Source: Bacillota bacterium (GTDB taxonomy: Bacteria; Bacillota; Clostridia; Acetivibrionales; DTU013). From it: a DNA stretch of 64,000 nt. The stretch lies in assembly GCA_023409735.1 (NCBI GenBank), contig JAEYRB010000062.1:48016-112015 (forward strand). Reading direction: 5' to 3'. The notes under the pieces are model-generated. The model saw only the letters and a list, made by a program, of their open reading frames with translations. It was not told the DNA's origin and searched no databases. The position numbers and the translations under genes were made by a program. The first letter of the stretch is position 1, and every line of letters begins with the position of its first letter. Below, one piece after another: positions 43,225 to 51,036 of this stretch.

Positions 43225-45246
43225 TTACCCCCGATCTGTTACCTCGAGCATCCTAACCTCACGACAGGCAGAATGCTTTACTATTCTAATGTAAATTACC
43301 TCTGTCAGTATAAACAGCAGGAGAGCTGCTGTTGTAAGTATTATCACTGCTGAAATTGAGATGCTGTCCGGCAGCTTTGCAAAGCTGGTGAACATAGAGA
43401 TTATCGCAAAAATGCTGCTGCAGACTGCAATACTCAGAGCCATTGAGAAAAATGCCTTAATCTGCTTTCTTGTGGACCGGCAAAGTGAATCCCGATCACC
43501 CCCAAGCATTAATAGTGTAACATATCTATGCTTGTTCTGCCTCTGGAGTATGAGAAACTTAAGGCCGATCACCGTATTTGAGATGATCAGAAATAGCACA
43601 CCAAGATAAATAGTCAGATAGCTTGCTGCAACTGTATAGAAAAGATTTCTCCCAATGCCGCCTAGAAAGCTTTCATATTCTAAACCACAGCCTGACAGCT
43701 CAAGATCCATTTTTTCAATAGCCTGCATAAGTCCAAGCTCATTTGTCAAGCTATCTGCAAGATGAATATTCCAGCAAAACGGCTCAGGGTCTGAAGCCAG
43801 TTGATCATATAGCTCATCCGGCACAATAATGGCTGCGGACAATGTAATAGCACGGTCTGCGACAATATTGTCATTGTATAGGTCAGGTAAAAGCTTATAA
43901 TCGATGCCATTGATCCCAATGCTTGCATTATACTTAAGTGCTTCATCTAAAATACTAAAGAAGTTCCCGCTGCGATTCATGGAGGAATACAAAGCTGCCT
44001 GATTATCCTTCAGCACGATAGGTTTCTTGCCGATAGCAATCAGAAGATTATTGTAGCTTGATTCCGACAGTACATATTCACAGTTATCAGAAATATTCAC
44101 AATAATATTGTCTCTTTGGCTGGATTCGGGAAGCTTCTCTAGAGCCTCAGTCAGGCTGTCGGTGCTGCAGCTTGTATTCAGCCTTGAAAGATAAAAGGGA
44201 TAGGAGGTTTGTGTCATTGCTCTGATTTCTTCATCACTGAGAACAGCAGAAACCTCAGACTCTGTTCCCTGAATGGAGAAGTCAGTTGTCCTTGAGTCGG
44301 AAAAGCCGCTGCCTGCTACCATTCCGATACCATAAGAAATGCATGACAATGCTATAAGCAGGAGCAGGGATGACACAGCTAGAGTTTTGTATTGATACAG
44401 CACATTCTCCTGTATCTGTCGCCCTGTAAAGGTTGCAAGACCACTGTTGCCCGGGGCTTTATGCTGAATTCTGCTTCCTATATATCCTCCGAGTCCTCGG
44501 TATAAAAGAAAGGTTCCGCCTACACCGGAGACAATAAGCAATAGTAGTGTGAAGTCGAAGTTTCTGAGAAACAAAATACCAAGTATATAAGCGATGATCA
44601 GCAGAACAATGCCAAGCACAAAACAAAGCGCGCTTTTTTTGGCTGTTGGGACTGCCTGCTTACTCGGTGAAGCTGACCGCATGAATTCAGATGGTTCAGT
44701 CCTGTCCAAACTTATACAAATAATTAGCATGGATAAGAGCTGAACAGCAATAAAACCGCAAATAGTCCAGGCAATAGCATTTAGTGAGAATGAAATTTTA
44801 TGTCCGATAATACCAAGACCAATTGCCCTTGCTGTTGCAAGGCTGATAGCCTCTGTCAAAAACAGTGCAGCAGGAAGTCCGATCAAAAGAGAGATCAAGC
44901 TGTTCCAAATCGTTTCGCAAAGAAGCATTGCCAATAGGCGGCTGCGTTTCATGCCGAGTATGAGGTAAAGACCGAATTCCTTTAGCCTGTCGTCCAGCTG
45001 ATAACTGTATGCAAAAAATACCAGAAAAAACACGAAGAAAAGAGATACAATGTATACTACCGGAATGAGTGTCAATAGCTTTTGAACTGCATCGCTTTCA
45101 ATCTTGCCCAAAAAACGCATAACATCCTGCTCTCCCAGCGATAGAAGCGTATAGAAGGCAATGATCGCTACTACAAGAGAACCAAAGAACAGGCCGTTGC
45201 CTCTGCGGTTCTTAGCGGCATTACGCCAGGCTTGCTTAAAGAACAT
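43225..45246 (-). CDS. BceB-type ABC transporter permease
   Basis: The 673-residue permease has the BceB layout: one N-terminal helix (FFGSLVVAIIAFYTLLSL), three helices of an FtsX unit, further helices, a large extracellular domain of about 200 residues (roughly 310-530) between helices seven and eight, and a final three-helix FtsX unit. In this family the extracellular domain is associated with peptide-antibiotic recognition and signalling to the kinase. The gene overlaps the ATPase gene by 11 bases. Confidence 0.9.
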   Translation of the reverse strand: MFFKQAWRNAAKNRRGNGLFFGSLVVAIIAFYTLLSLGEQDVMRFLGKIESDAVQKLLTLIPVVYIVSLFFVFFLVFFAYSYQLDDRLKEFGLYLILGMKRSRLLAMLLCETIWNSLISLLIGLPAALFLTEAISLATARAIGLGIIGHKISFSLNAIAWTICGFIAVQLLSMLIICISLDRTEPSEFMRSASPSKQAVPTAKKSALCFVLGIVLLIIAYILGILFLRNFDFTLLLLIVSGVGGTFLLYRGLGGYIGSRIQHKAPGNSGLATFTGRQIQENVLYQYKTLAVSSLLLLIALSCISYGIGMVAGSGFSDSRTTDFSIQGTESEVSAVLSDEEIRAMTQTSYPFYLSRLNTSCSTDSLTEALEKLPESSQRDNIIVNISDNCEYVLSESSYNNLLIAIGKKPIVLKDNQAALYSSMNRSGNFFSILDEALKYNASIGINGIDYKLLPDLYNDNIVADRAITLSAAIIVPDELYDQLASDPEPFCWNIHLADSLTNELGLMQAIEKMDLELSGCGLEYESFLGGIGRNLFYTVAASYLTIYLGVLFLIISNTVIGLKFLILQRQNKHRYVTLLMLGGDRDSLCRSTRKQIKAFFSMALSIAVCSSIFAIISMFTSFAKLPDSISISAVIILTTAALLLFILTEVIYIRIVKHSACREVRMLEVTDRG

Positions 45247-46018
45247 TTGCGCTTCCCCCTCCCAGTTGTGCCATTACACCTACAATACGCTCATAGAAGG
45301 CTGCAGTTGTTTCAGCTTCCTTATTTCTTCTTAGTTCATGGAACAGCCTTCCGTCCTGAATAAAAAGGATGCGGGAGCAATAGCTTGCAGCATTAGCGTC
45401 ATGTGTGACCATCATAATTGTTTTGTTTTGTGTATGATTAATTGAAGCCAGCTTGTCCATGAGAATTCTTGAGTTTTTACTATCTAGTGCACCTGTTGGT
45501 TCATCTGCCAGTACGATACTCGGATTGGAAATAAGAGCTCTTGCTGCTGCAACACGCTGCTTCTGTCCACCGGAAAGCTGCGAAGAAAATTTATTAAGAA
45601 TATCTTCAATGTCGAGAAGTGAGGCAAGCTGCTTAATACCGGTTTCAGCATCCTTCTGTGCTATGCCATGGAGGGACAGAGGAAGTGTGATGTTTTCAAG
45701 TGCTGTCAGATTATCAAGCAGTTCAAACTCCTGAAACAAGTATCCGATTTCCTTGCCTCGGTAGTCTGCCAGCTGAGCACCACTAAATGATGAAATGTCC
45801 TTTCCGCGAAGTACAACACTACCGGAGCTGGGTCTGGTCATTGTTGCTATGCAGTTAAGCAAGGTCGTTTTGCCGGAGCCGCTGGCTCCCATTATGCCGA
45901 GAAATTCTCCCTCAAGAACATCAAAGCTTATTCCTCGAAGGGCTTCTGTTTTGGTATTATCCTTGCCAAAGGTTTTTGTCAGGCCTTCTACCTGTAAGAT
46001 TCGATCGTTTGAATTCAT
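45236..46018 (-). CDS. BceA-type ABC transporter ATP-binding protein
   Basis: The 260-residue ATPase has Walker A GASGSGKT, the Q-loop in LFQEFELLDNLTALENI, signature LSGGQKQRVAAARAL and Walker B IVLADEPTGALDSKNS. It powers the BceB permease to free target lipids from antimicrobial peptides such as bacitracin (family knowledge). It is the first gene of the four-gene operon. AGGAGG is upstream of the ATG. Confidence 0.94.
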   Translation of the reverse strand: MNSNDRILQVEGLTKTFGKDNTKTEALRGISFDVLEGEFLGIMGASGSGKTTLLNCIATMTRPSSGSVVLRGKDISSFSGAQLADYRGKEIGYLFQEFELLDNLTALENITLPLSLHGIAQKDAETGIKQLASLLDIEDILNKFSSQLSGGQKQRVAAARALISNPSIVLADEPTGALDSKNSRILMDKLASINHTQNKTIMMVTHDANAASYCSRILFIQDGRLFHELRRNKEAETTAAFYERIVGVMAQLGGGSANVL

Positions 46019-46047
46019 AAATAGCCTCCTGCTAAATGTATAAATTC

Positions 46048-46093
46048 ATTATAGCCACAGGAGCGGTCGGACACCACTTACAGCTGCTGTAAG
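46048..46093 (-). promoter_or_regulatory. Promoter and palindromic operator of the Bce-type operon
   Basis: On the minus strand a TATAAT box (46048-46053) lies 29 bp upstream of the ATPase start codon. The -35 region is poor. Immediately upstream is a perfect 17-bp palindrome, CTTACAGC-T-GCTGTAAG (46077-46093). Half sites TTACA/TGTAA fit those described for BceR-like regulators. Poor -35 plus adjacent palindrome is what an activator-dependent promoter should look like. Confidence 0.65.
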
Positions 46094-46283
46094 GAATACT
46101 GTGCTTTTAGACGGCTTCTATTGCGTAAGAATAATTACAGCCGGAGCAAAACCGACCAGAACAAAGCCAGCCAGGATAAAAACAAGGATTGATGGATCTA
46201 GGCAGCTCCTCAAAAATTGTAAGCATCATTATACTGAAATTATAACGAATATTCATTGACAAATAAAGAGAAAGGCTTGCAAA

Positions 46284-46390
46284 GCAAGATTGTCAAACCT
46301 CGTCCCCGTGACACATTCGTCCCCGTGACACACGTCAGACGCCCCATGATAATGACGCAAGATTGTCAAACCCCCGTCCCCGTGACAATG
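46284..46390. repeat. GC-rich repeat cluster with GTCCCCGTGACA boxes
   Basis: Two units starting GCAAGATTGTCAAACC (46284 and 46357) each end in CGTCCCCGTGACA, and a further CGTCCCCGTGACACA lies between them. The box complement resembles GTGTCACGGGGACG repeats linked to REP-type transposases in other bacteria. The cluster at 27421 shares TGTCAA and GGGGACG elements. No transposase gene is nearby. Together with the Bce promoter this accounts for most of 46019-46530. Confidence 0.65.
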
Positions 46391-46530
46391 CCTATGATAA
46401 AGCCAACCATGTCTCGTTTACAAATATTACGTTGTTAATTTTCAAATTTGCATTTCGTCTTTCAATTGATTTATGCTTAATCGGGTGTCTTACAGTGTGT
46501 CACTGGTATACAACAAAATGTAAAATATAA

Positions 46531-46559
46531 TTGACAAAATGTAATTTACAATTTATAAT
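46531..46559 (+). promoter_or_regulatory. Promoter of the XRE gene with embedded operator
   Basis: TTGACA (46531) and TATAAT (46554) are exact consensus boxes with a 17-bp spacer. The spacer contains the palindrome TGTAA-T-TTACA (46540-46550). A regulator bound there would block polymerase, so autorepression by the downstream XRE protein is likely. Confidence 0.75.
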
Positions 46560-46578
46560 CTAACATAGAGGTGAGAAA

Positions 46579-46779
46579 ATGGCAAGAAACATTCCGATAA
46601 AAGTTGCCCGTGCAGAAAAGGACATGACGCAAACAGCGTTGGCTGCTGCCGTGGGCATATCAAGACAAACAATGAACGCAATTGAGCAGGGAACATACAA
46701 TCCGACAATTAAACTATGTCGTGCCATATGCAAGGTGCTTGACAAATCTCTAGATGAGCTTTTTGGGGAGGATGATTAA
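46579..46779 (+). CDS. XRE-family transcriptional regulator
   Basis: The 66-residue protein is a single helix-turn-helix of the Cro/CI type: MTQTALAAAVGISRQTMNAIEQG and NPTIKLCRAICKVLDKSLDELF, close to small YgzD-like regulators. AGAGGTGAG precedes the ATG. The next gene starts immediately and encodes a membrane protein, a pairing typical of these regulators. Confidence 0.92.
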   Translation: MARNIPIKVARAEKDMTQTALAAAVGISRQTMNAIEQGTYNPTIKLCRAICKVLDKSLDELFGEDD

Positions 46780-47226
46780 ATGATAAGAAAAAACCAATAT
46801 GACGAGAAACAAATGTATGACCGGGGGAAGGCATTCCAAGCAGGCTTTTTTTCCGCAATTCTGACTATATTTGTTGTATTTCTTATGACTGATATGCTTG
46901 GAATTTCTATAGATTCTTATGCTGTGTTTTTAATAACACTGTGGATACCAATGACAAGTTGCTTTATTATGTTGATTGTAAAGGATGCATATGATGGCGT
47001 TAATTCTTCGGCTGGCAAATTTGTACTGAGTATATATGGAATGTCCGGTTTTATAACTCTTAGCCTTACTTTAATTAATATTTCCATTGGGAAAGAGAAT
47101 TTCTTCAGCAGCGGCTATATTACAGACTCTGTAGGGCATATCTTCTCAGGGACCTGTATGGTTGCCACTTCTATAGTATATTGGGTTAAGCAGCGTGTAA
47201 ACAGAAATAAATATTGTGATGAGTAA
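46780..47226 (+). CDS. Four-helix membrane protein paired with XRE regulator
   Basis: I do not recognise a named function. The 148-residue protein has a charged N-terminus (KNQYDEKQMYDRGKAFQAGF) and four membrane helices at about residues 28-48, 53-69, 84-102 and 115-133. It begins one base after the XRE stop, so the two are co-translated. Small membrane proteins next to such regulators are common in clostridia, but their role is unknown. Confidence 0.8.
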   Translation: MIRKNQYDEKQMYDRGKAFQAGFFSAILTIFVVFLMTDMLGISIDSYAVFLITLWIPMTSCFIMLIVKDAYDGVNSSAGKFVLSIYGMSGFITLSLTLINISIGKENFFSSGYITDSVGHIFSGTCMVATSIVYWVKQRVNRNKYCDE

Positions 47227-47756
47227 TGCAAGAAACGCAACCGGAAAGTGCATGGTTTGATTATAAAATTAGAATTGAGTGGTTGAACATGATAATACGT
47301 CAGGGAACGTTAGATGAGATGTCGTCGTTATGGTATAAATTCTACACATTTGAGTTCTTTTCGGACAATATTGAAAGCGGCAATGCAGAATTTTGGGCAG
47401 TTGAGGACGGCGGCTGCCTTACAGGTGAGATATATATATTCAAACAGCTTGATGACAGTGATTTTGCAAATGGTAGTACAACAGCTTATCTTTATGGGTT
47501 CAGGATAGAAGAAGCCGTGCGTGGAAGAGGCATTGGAACAATTCTGATGAACCGGGTGCTTGAGAGACTGCGTGAATTAGGCTTCAAGTATGCTGTAATA
47601 GGTGTTGAACCTGACAAGGAAGCAAACATGAGGCTATATAACAGGCTGGGTTTCGTTGATAAAATTAAGACCTTAAGGTTGAATCCCTGTGATGTAGACG
47701 GAAATAACATGCCTACTGAAGGACCGGAATACATATTGCTGCGTAAAGCGCTTTGA
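47226..47756 (+). CDS. GNAT-family N-acetyltransferase
   Basis: The 176-residue protein has GNAT motifs: GFRIEEAVRGRGIGTILMNRVLERLRELG binds acetyl-CoA, followed by EPDKEANMRLYNRLGF. Substrate unknown. The frame opens with an ATG overlapping the previous stop; an internal ATG at 47289 (MIIRQGTLDEM) matches the usual family start better and may be the true one. Third gene of the XRE operon. Confidence 0.82.
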   Translation: MQETQPESAWFDYKIRIEWLNMIIRQGTLDEMSSLWYKFYTFEFFSDNIESGNAEFWAVEDGGCLTGEIYIFKQLDDSDFANGSTTAYLYGFRIEEAVRGRGIGTILMNRVLERLRELGFKYAVIGVEPDKEANMRLYNRLGFVDKIKTLRLNPCDVDGNNMPTEGPEYILLRKAL

Positions 47757-47931
47757 ATTGTAAATGAGCTATTAAAGGTACATAAATAGTATATAGCTCC
47801 TTAAAGATAAAGAGACAATTCCTCTAAGACTATTGGAACAGTTTAATTAAAAGCATTTAGTTGTTTTTTGTGTTTGGCAAAGCTGATAGATGTTGATAGA
47901 ACAATACGATCCCGTCTTAAAGCTTAAAGAC

Positions 47932-47972
47932 AAAAGCCTGAAATCCCTAATTATCGGATTGCAGGCTTTTGT
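47932..47972. terminator. Hairpin terminator between convergent GNAT and anti-sigma genes
   Basis: AAAAGCCTG and CAGGCTTTT form a stem with an inner ATCC/GGAT pairing. A/T-rich ends on both sides suit a bidirectional terminator for the two convergent operons. Confidence 0.75.
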
Positions 47973-48041
47973 TAAGCTTGGAAAAGTGTTCAATGTATTA
48001 CGTTGAATGATTCTCGTATAATGTGATAGTCTTATATGCCA

Positions 48042-49580
48042 TCAATCACTGATATCCATTTCGAAGGGCCCGATAATGGCAAATTCCACGTTAAAATTTA
48101 TCACAACTTTCAAAGCTTTCTCCATGCCATCAAATTCAGTAAGGGCATAGCCGCTATTCTTATCCAGTTGTATTAATTCACTATACACACTGGAGGATGG
48201 TGTCATATAATCGGAGAATGCGAATGAAGGTACCAGTATATCAGGTATGATTCTTAGAATCTTTTTGTTTGAACCATCGGTACACAATGTACTGTAGTCT
48301 ATTTTCAGACAGTCATGCTTTTTAAACTCGTCCGGCAAAAGGCTGTCATTCTGTGGAACAATTGAAGCATTCCGCAGCCGTACAGATGAATCATCCAGCT
48401 CTATCACCTTATCTATGCTTACTGCTTTATCAACTTCGGGCATTTTAATTTTCACCTGAGCTTCATTGTCTATATTATATAAAACCTGAGGAAAAACAAT
48501 TTTAGCTAGTTTTTTATCATCCGGAATGTTGAAGTAAAATGTGTTGATGCTGCTGTTGCTGAGCTTTCTTAGAGACTCGTCCGGTTGGTATTTCATACCA
48601 TTCTCGTCAAGAACATAAACACTGTCATTAAATAATTCCTTTTCATGATCAAAAAGATAAAAGCGGACACCTCTTATGGCTTTTGGAGCGACCGAACTTA
48701 GTTCGACTGTAAAAATGTCGTCACCTCTGTTTGTATTAGCAAATATTATTACATCGTTAACGGTCATTGTGTTGCCTATGGACTCAGGTGTGACTCCGTT
48801 TTTTACGGGGGACAGAGTGATATCGGCTGCCGCTTCGAAACCGTCCATTGAAATTGTGAAAATCGTATCGGCAGGTGTTTTTTCATCAATAGAAAAATAT
48901 CCGCTGATATTGTAGGCTTTTGTTTCCAAAGAGGGGCCGCCGGCGACACGATTCTGAAGAGGTACCTTCTTGCTGTCGATTGTCAGGTATATGTCCGGCA
49001 TTTTCTCTGTGGAAAAATATTTGAGCACTTCTTTTTTATCTTTTATATTATCTATATGGTTAACACCTATATTTGTTGTAATTGAAACATATAGATAATC
49101 ATTTGTGACATAGGCTGACCTTACCTCTAAAAATTCATCACCGCTCTCAACCTTCACCGGCTTATTCAAAGCAGCCCTTATAAGTGTTTCATCGCCCTGG
49201 CTTAAGGTGATTCCTATACCCGGTACAAAAGAGAATATTTTTTTGCAGAGGGCATTTACAGGGCTATTGGGGATAAATGCAAATATCAACACGATTGTAA
49301 GGCAAGCTGCAATGCCTCGAAGTGCATAAATGCTCAGGCGTTTACTAATGGCGTTGACCGAAGGGCTACAGCAAAAAGGTGAGAGGGGCTCGATGCCACC
49401 GAGACTTTTACTTCTTTGTGGTAAAGTCTTCGCATTTTGCGTTTTCTTTTCATCTACTTTTTCAAGAGTTATTTTATTGATTGCTGCAGATAGTATTTTC
49501 TCTTTCATTTTCCTATCCAGCTTGTATTCCAACTCATCAATTCCATCTATAAAGCTGTCAAGCTTGTAATTGTCAGACAT
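48042..49580 (-). CDS. Anti-sigma factor-like membrane protein (DUF4179-type), carrying an inserted repeat
   Basis: The 512-residue protein has a cytoplasmic N-terminus of about 85 residues, one membrane helix (RGIAACLTIVLIFAFIPN, about 88-105) and a large outer domain of beta-rich, DUF4179-like character. It overlaps the ECF sigma gene by eight bases, so it is the likely anti-sigma partner. Residues about 56-80 (including KSLGGIEPLSPFCCSPSVNA) are encoded by a copy of the dispersed hairpin repeat, read in the antisense direction and in frame, just before the membrane helix. Confidence 0.8.
   Translation of the reverse strand: MSDNYKLDSFIDGIDELEYKLDRKMKEKILSAAINKITLEKVDEKKTQNAKTLPQRSKSLGGIEPLSPFCCSPSVNAISKRLSIYALRGIAACLTIVLIFAFIPNSPVNALCKKIFSFVPGIGITLSQGDETLIRAALNKPVKVESGDEFLEVRSAYVTNDYLYVSITTNIGVNHIDNIKDKKEVLKYFSTEKMPDIYLTIDSKKVPLQNRVAGGPSLETKAYNISGYFSIDEKTPADTIFTISMDGFEAAADITLSPVKNGVTPESIGNTMTVNDVIIFANTNRGDDIFTVELSSVAPKAIRGVRFYLFDHEKELFNDSVYVLDENGMKYQPDESLRKLSNSSINTFYFNIPDDKKLAKIVFPQVLYNIDNEAQVKIKMPEVDKAVSIDKVIELDDSSVRLRNASIVPQNDSLLPDEFKKHDCLKIDYSTLCTDGSNKKILRIIPDILVPSFAFSDYMTPSSSVYSELIQLDKNSGYALTEFDGMEKALKVVINFNVEFAIIGPFEMDISD
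49341..49413 (+). repeat. Dispersed hairpin repeat, copy B, inside a coding sequence
   Basis: This copy shares GAAGGGCTACAGCAAAAAGG, then TGAGAGGGGCTCGATGCCACC and GAGACTTTTACT with copies A and C. It lies wholly inside the anti-sigma gene on the opposite strand, without stop codons in the gene's frame. Its hairpin CTCG-ATGCCAC-CGAG is weaker than in copy A. Confidence 0.78.
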
Positions 49581-50115
49581 AATATCCCTCCTTGATCAAT
49601 ATAGCTCTCAAATTTTCTCTGCCTCTGGTAATCCTCTTGTAAACATTTTCTTTCGTTATCTTCATTATCTCTGAAATAGCTACTACATCTTCGCCCAAAA
49701 TAAAACGGCGGTAAAATATCTCATTATCAGGCGGGGAGAGCTTATTTAGCAATTCAGCTATTTTGTCTATGTCAAGAGAGTCAATGGATTTTCCGTCACA
49801 GGTTAGTTCACCGTCTAGATCTTCCAGAAACAAGGTATCATTATAGCGGTTGTTTTTTCGAATATAGTCAATGGTACATCCACGGGTAACAAGTACAATC
49901 CATGATTTAAAAGATGATTTTGACATGTCGTAATTCTTAATCCGCTTCCATACTGTAAAGAGTGTATCGCTGATGCACTCGGCCAGGTCCTCTTCTGTGA
50001 ATTTTCCGATATTTCTTGCTATATATGACATCAACCCGCCGTATTTATCCAGCAGTATTGACAGGCCATCTTGATTTCCGGCAAGAATCAGATCATACAT
50101 CTGATCGTCATTCAT
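49573..50115 (-). CDS. ECF-type RNA polymerase sigma factor
   Basis: The 180-residue protein has region 2 (DLAECISDTLFTVWKRIKNYD, WIVLVTRGCTIDYIRKNNR) and region 4 (SPPDNEIFYRRFILGEDVVAISEIMKITKENVYKRITRGRENL). It is co-transcribed with the membrane protein downstream, the usual sigma/anti-sigma arrangement. The inducing signal is unknown. GGAGG is upstream of the ATG. Confidence 0.92.
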   Translation of the reverse strand: MNDDQMYDLILAGNQDGLSILLDKYGGLMSYIARNIGKFTEEDLAECISDTLFTVWKRIKNYDMSKSSFKSWIVLVTRGCTIDYIRKNNRYNDTLFLEDLDGELTCDGKSIDSLDIDKIAELLNKLSPPDNEIFYRRFILGEDVVAISEIMKITKENVYKRITRGRENLRAILIKEGYYV

Positions 50116-50521
50116 TTTTAACCTCCACTTTGTATGATGTAATAACCAAGTTGTATTAATTAATACGTTATCTTTACTTCACTAATATATCCGTAATGAT
50201 ATCCTGCTTTTGGACAGTTATTGATAAATTTTGTAAAAGATTTATCAAAATGATCTTATATTTTATAGAATGATGTGTCAATTAACTCGTTTAGTCCTTA
50301 CAGCTGCAAAGCTGTAACCGAATTTCAAACGATGGTGAAAGTTCATAACCAATGTTTCGTAAACTGCAACTATCAAAAATTTGATTTTGAAAACTGAATT
50401 GTGATGCATAAAAGGTAAAGAGAGGCAGCAAAAATATATTTTGTTGTTTTTATGAGCGGAGATGTCGGGAATGGCAAGTCAGCAAGGTGCTTAATAGTAA
50501 AAAGCTAATGAAAATATGTGC
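50116..50521. other. Intergenic region upstream of the ECF sigma gene and T-box
   Basis: AT-rich region that should hold the ECF operon promoter (minus strand). A short inverted repeat CCTTACAGCTG-CAAAG-CTGTAA lies near 50295. No gene is supported; short frames here are on the strand opposite to the T-box and have no ribosome-binding sites. Confidence 0.4.
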
Positions 50522-50550
50522 TTGACAAAGCTGAGAGATTTTGATAGCAT
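50522..50550 (+). promoter_or_regulatory. Promoter of the T-box leader
   Basis: TTGACA at 50522 and TAGCAT at 50545 with a 17-bp spacer. The predicted RNA start, near 50557, is about a dozen bases before the first pairing strand of T-box stem I. Confidence 0.6.
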
Positions 50551-50556
50551 AGCACA

Positions 50557-50871
50557 CAATAATATTAAATGCTTTGAAAGGGAAAAAACACTGTAGACCT
50601 TGTGACAGAGAGCTGTTGGATGGTGTGAAGCAGTACAGGACACAGATTGTGAACTCGCCCTTGAGCATTCAGTTGAAAGCCTTGGATACATATGGTCTCG
50701 GGCAAGTAGATATGAACGGGTTTCTCACCGTTATCACGAGAGGGCATTTGTCACTTATTTGACGCTGATGCCGCTGAGCGGGTATGTTATATGCATACCA
50801 ATAAGAGTGGTACCACGGAGGTTTGACGCCTTCGTCTCTGGCAGTAATACTGCCGGGACGAGGGCTTTTTT
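50557..50871 (+). ncRNA. T-box leader, probable leucine (CTC) specifier
   Basis: All main T-box parts are visible. Stem I base: AATGCTTTGAAAGGG (50569) pairs with CCCTTGAGCATT (50658). The AG bulge CAGAGAG (50606) and distal loop GGATGGTGTGAAGCAG follow. The T-box AAGAGTGGTACCACGG starts at 50803; its TGGT would pair with an ACCA tRNA end. The terminator CCTTCGTCTC/GGGACGAGGG with T run ends at 50871, and antitermination uses the T-box strand. In the specifier loop, GAA-CTC-G (50651-50657) gives CTC, leucine; this reading is less certain than the T-box itself. Uncharged tRNA would allow read-through into the downstream fusion gene. Confidence 0.9.
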
Positions 50872-50934
50872 ATTTACTGCATTGGCGAAGGGCTACAGCA
50901 AAAAGGCGAGAAGGTTCGGTGCACCGATACTTCT
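50872..50934 (+). repeat. Dispersed hairpin repeat, copy C
   Basis: Begins right after the T-box terminator's T run. GCGAAGGGCTACAGCAAAAA matches copies A and B, followed by GGCGAG and the hairpin AAGGTTCGGTGC/GCACCGATACTT. It lies between the T-box and the start codon at 51037. Confidence 0.75.
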
Positions 50935-51036
50935 GTAATATTTCGCTTGCAGGGCTTTCTGATTTTATGCGCGCAAACTGGCACTTGGAGCTGTGATCTG
51001 GTAAATCACCATAAAGAAGTTTAATGGAGGGGTTTT

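Noticed and set aside
46118..46213. Possible 31-residue hydrophobic peptide on the minus strand upstream of the Bce operon
   Set aside because: TTG start without ribosome-binding site and no similarity I recognise; hydrophobic runs occur by chance in T-rich DNA.
50450..50762. Several overlapping short frames around the T-box
   Set aside because: They overlap a clearly structured RNA leader and lack ribosome-binding sites.
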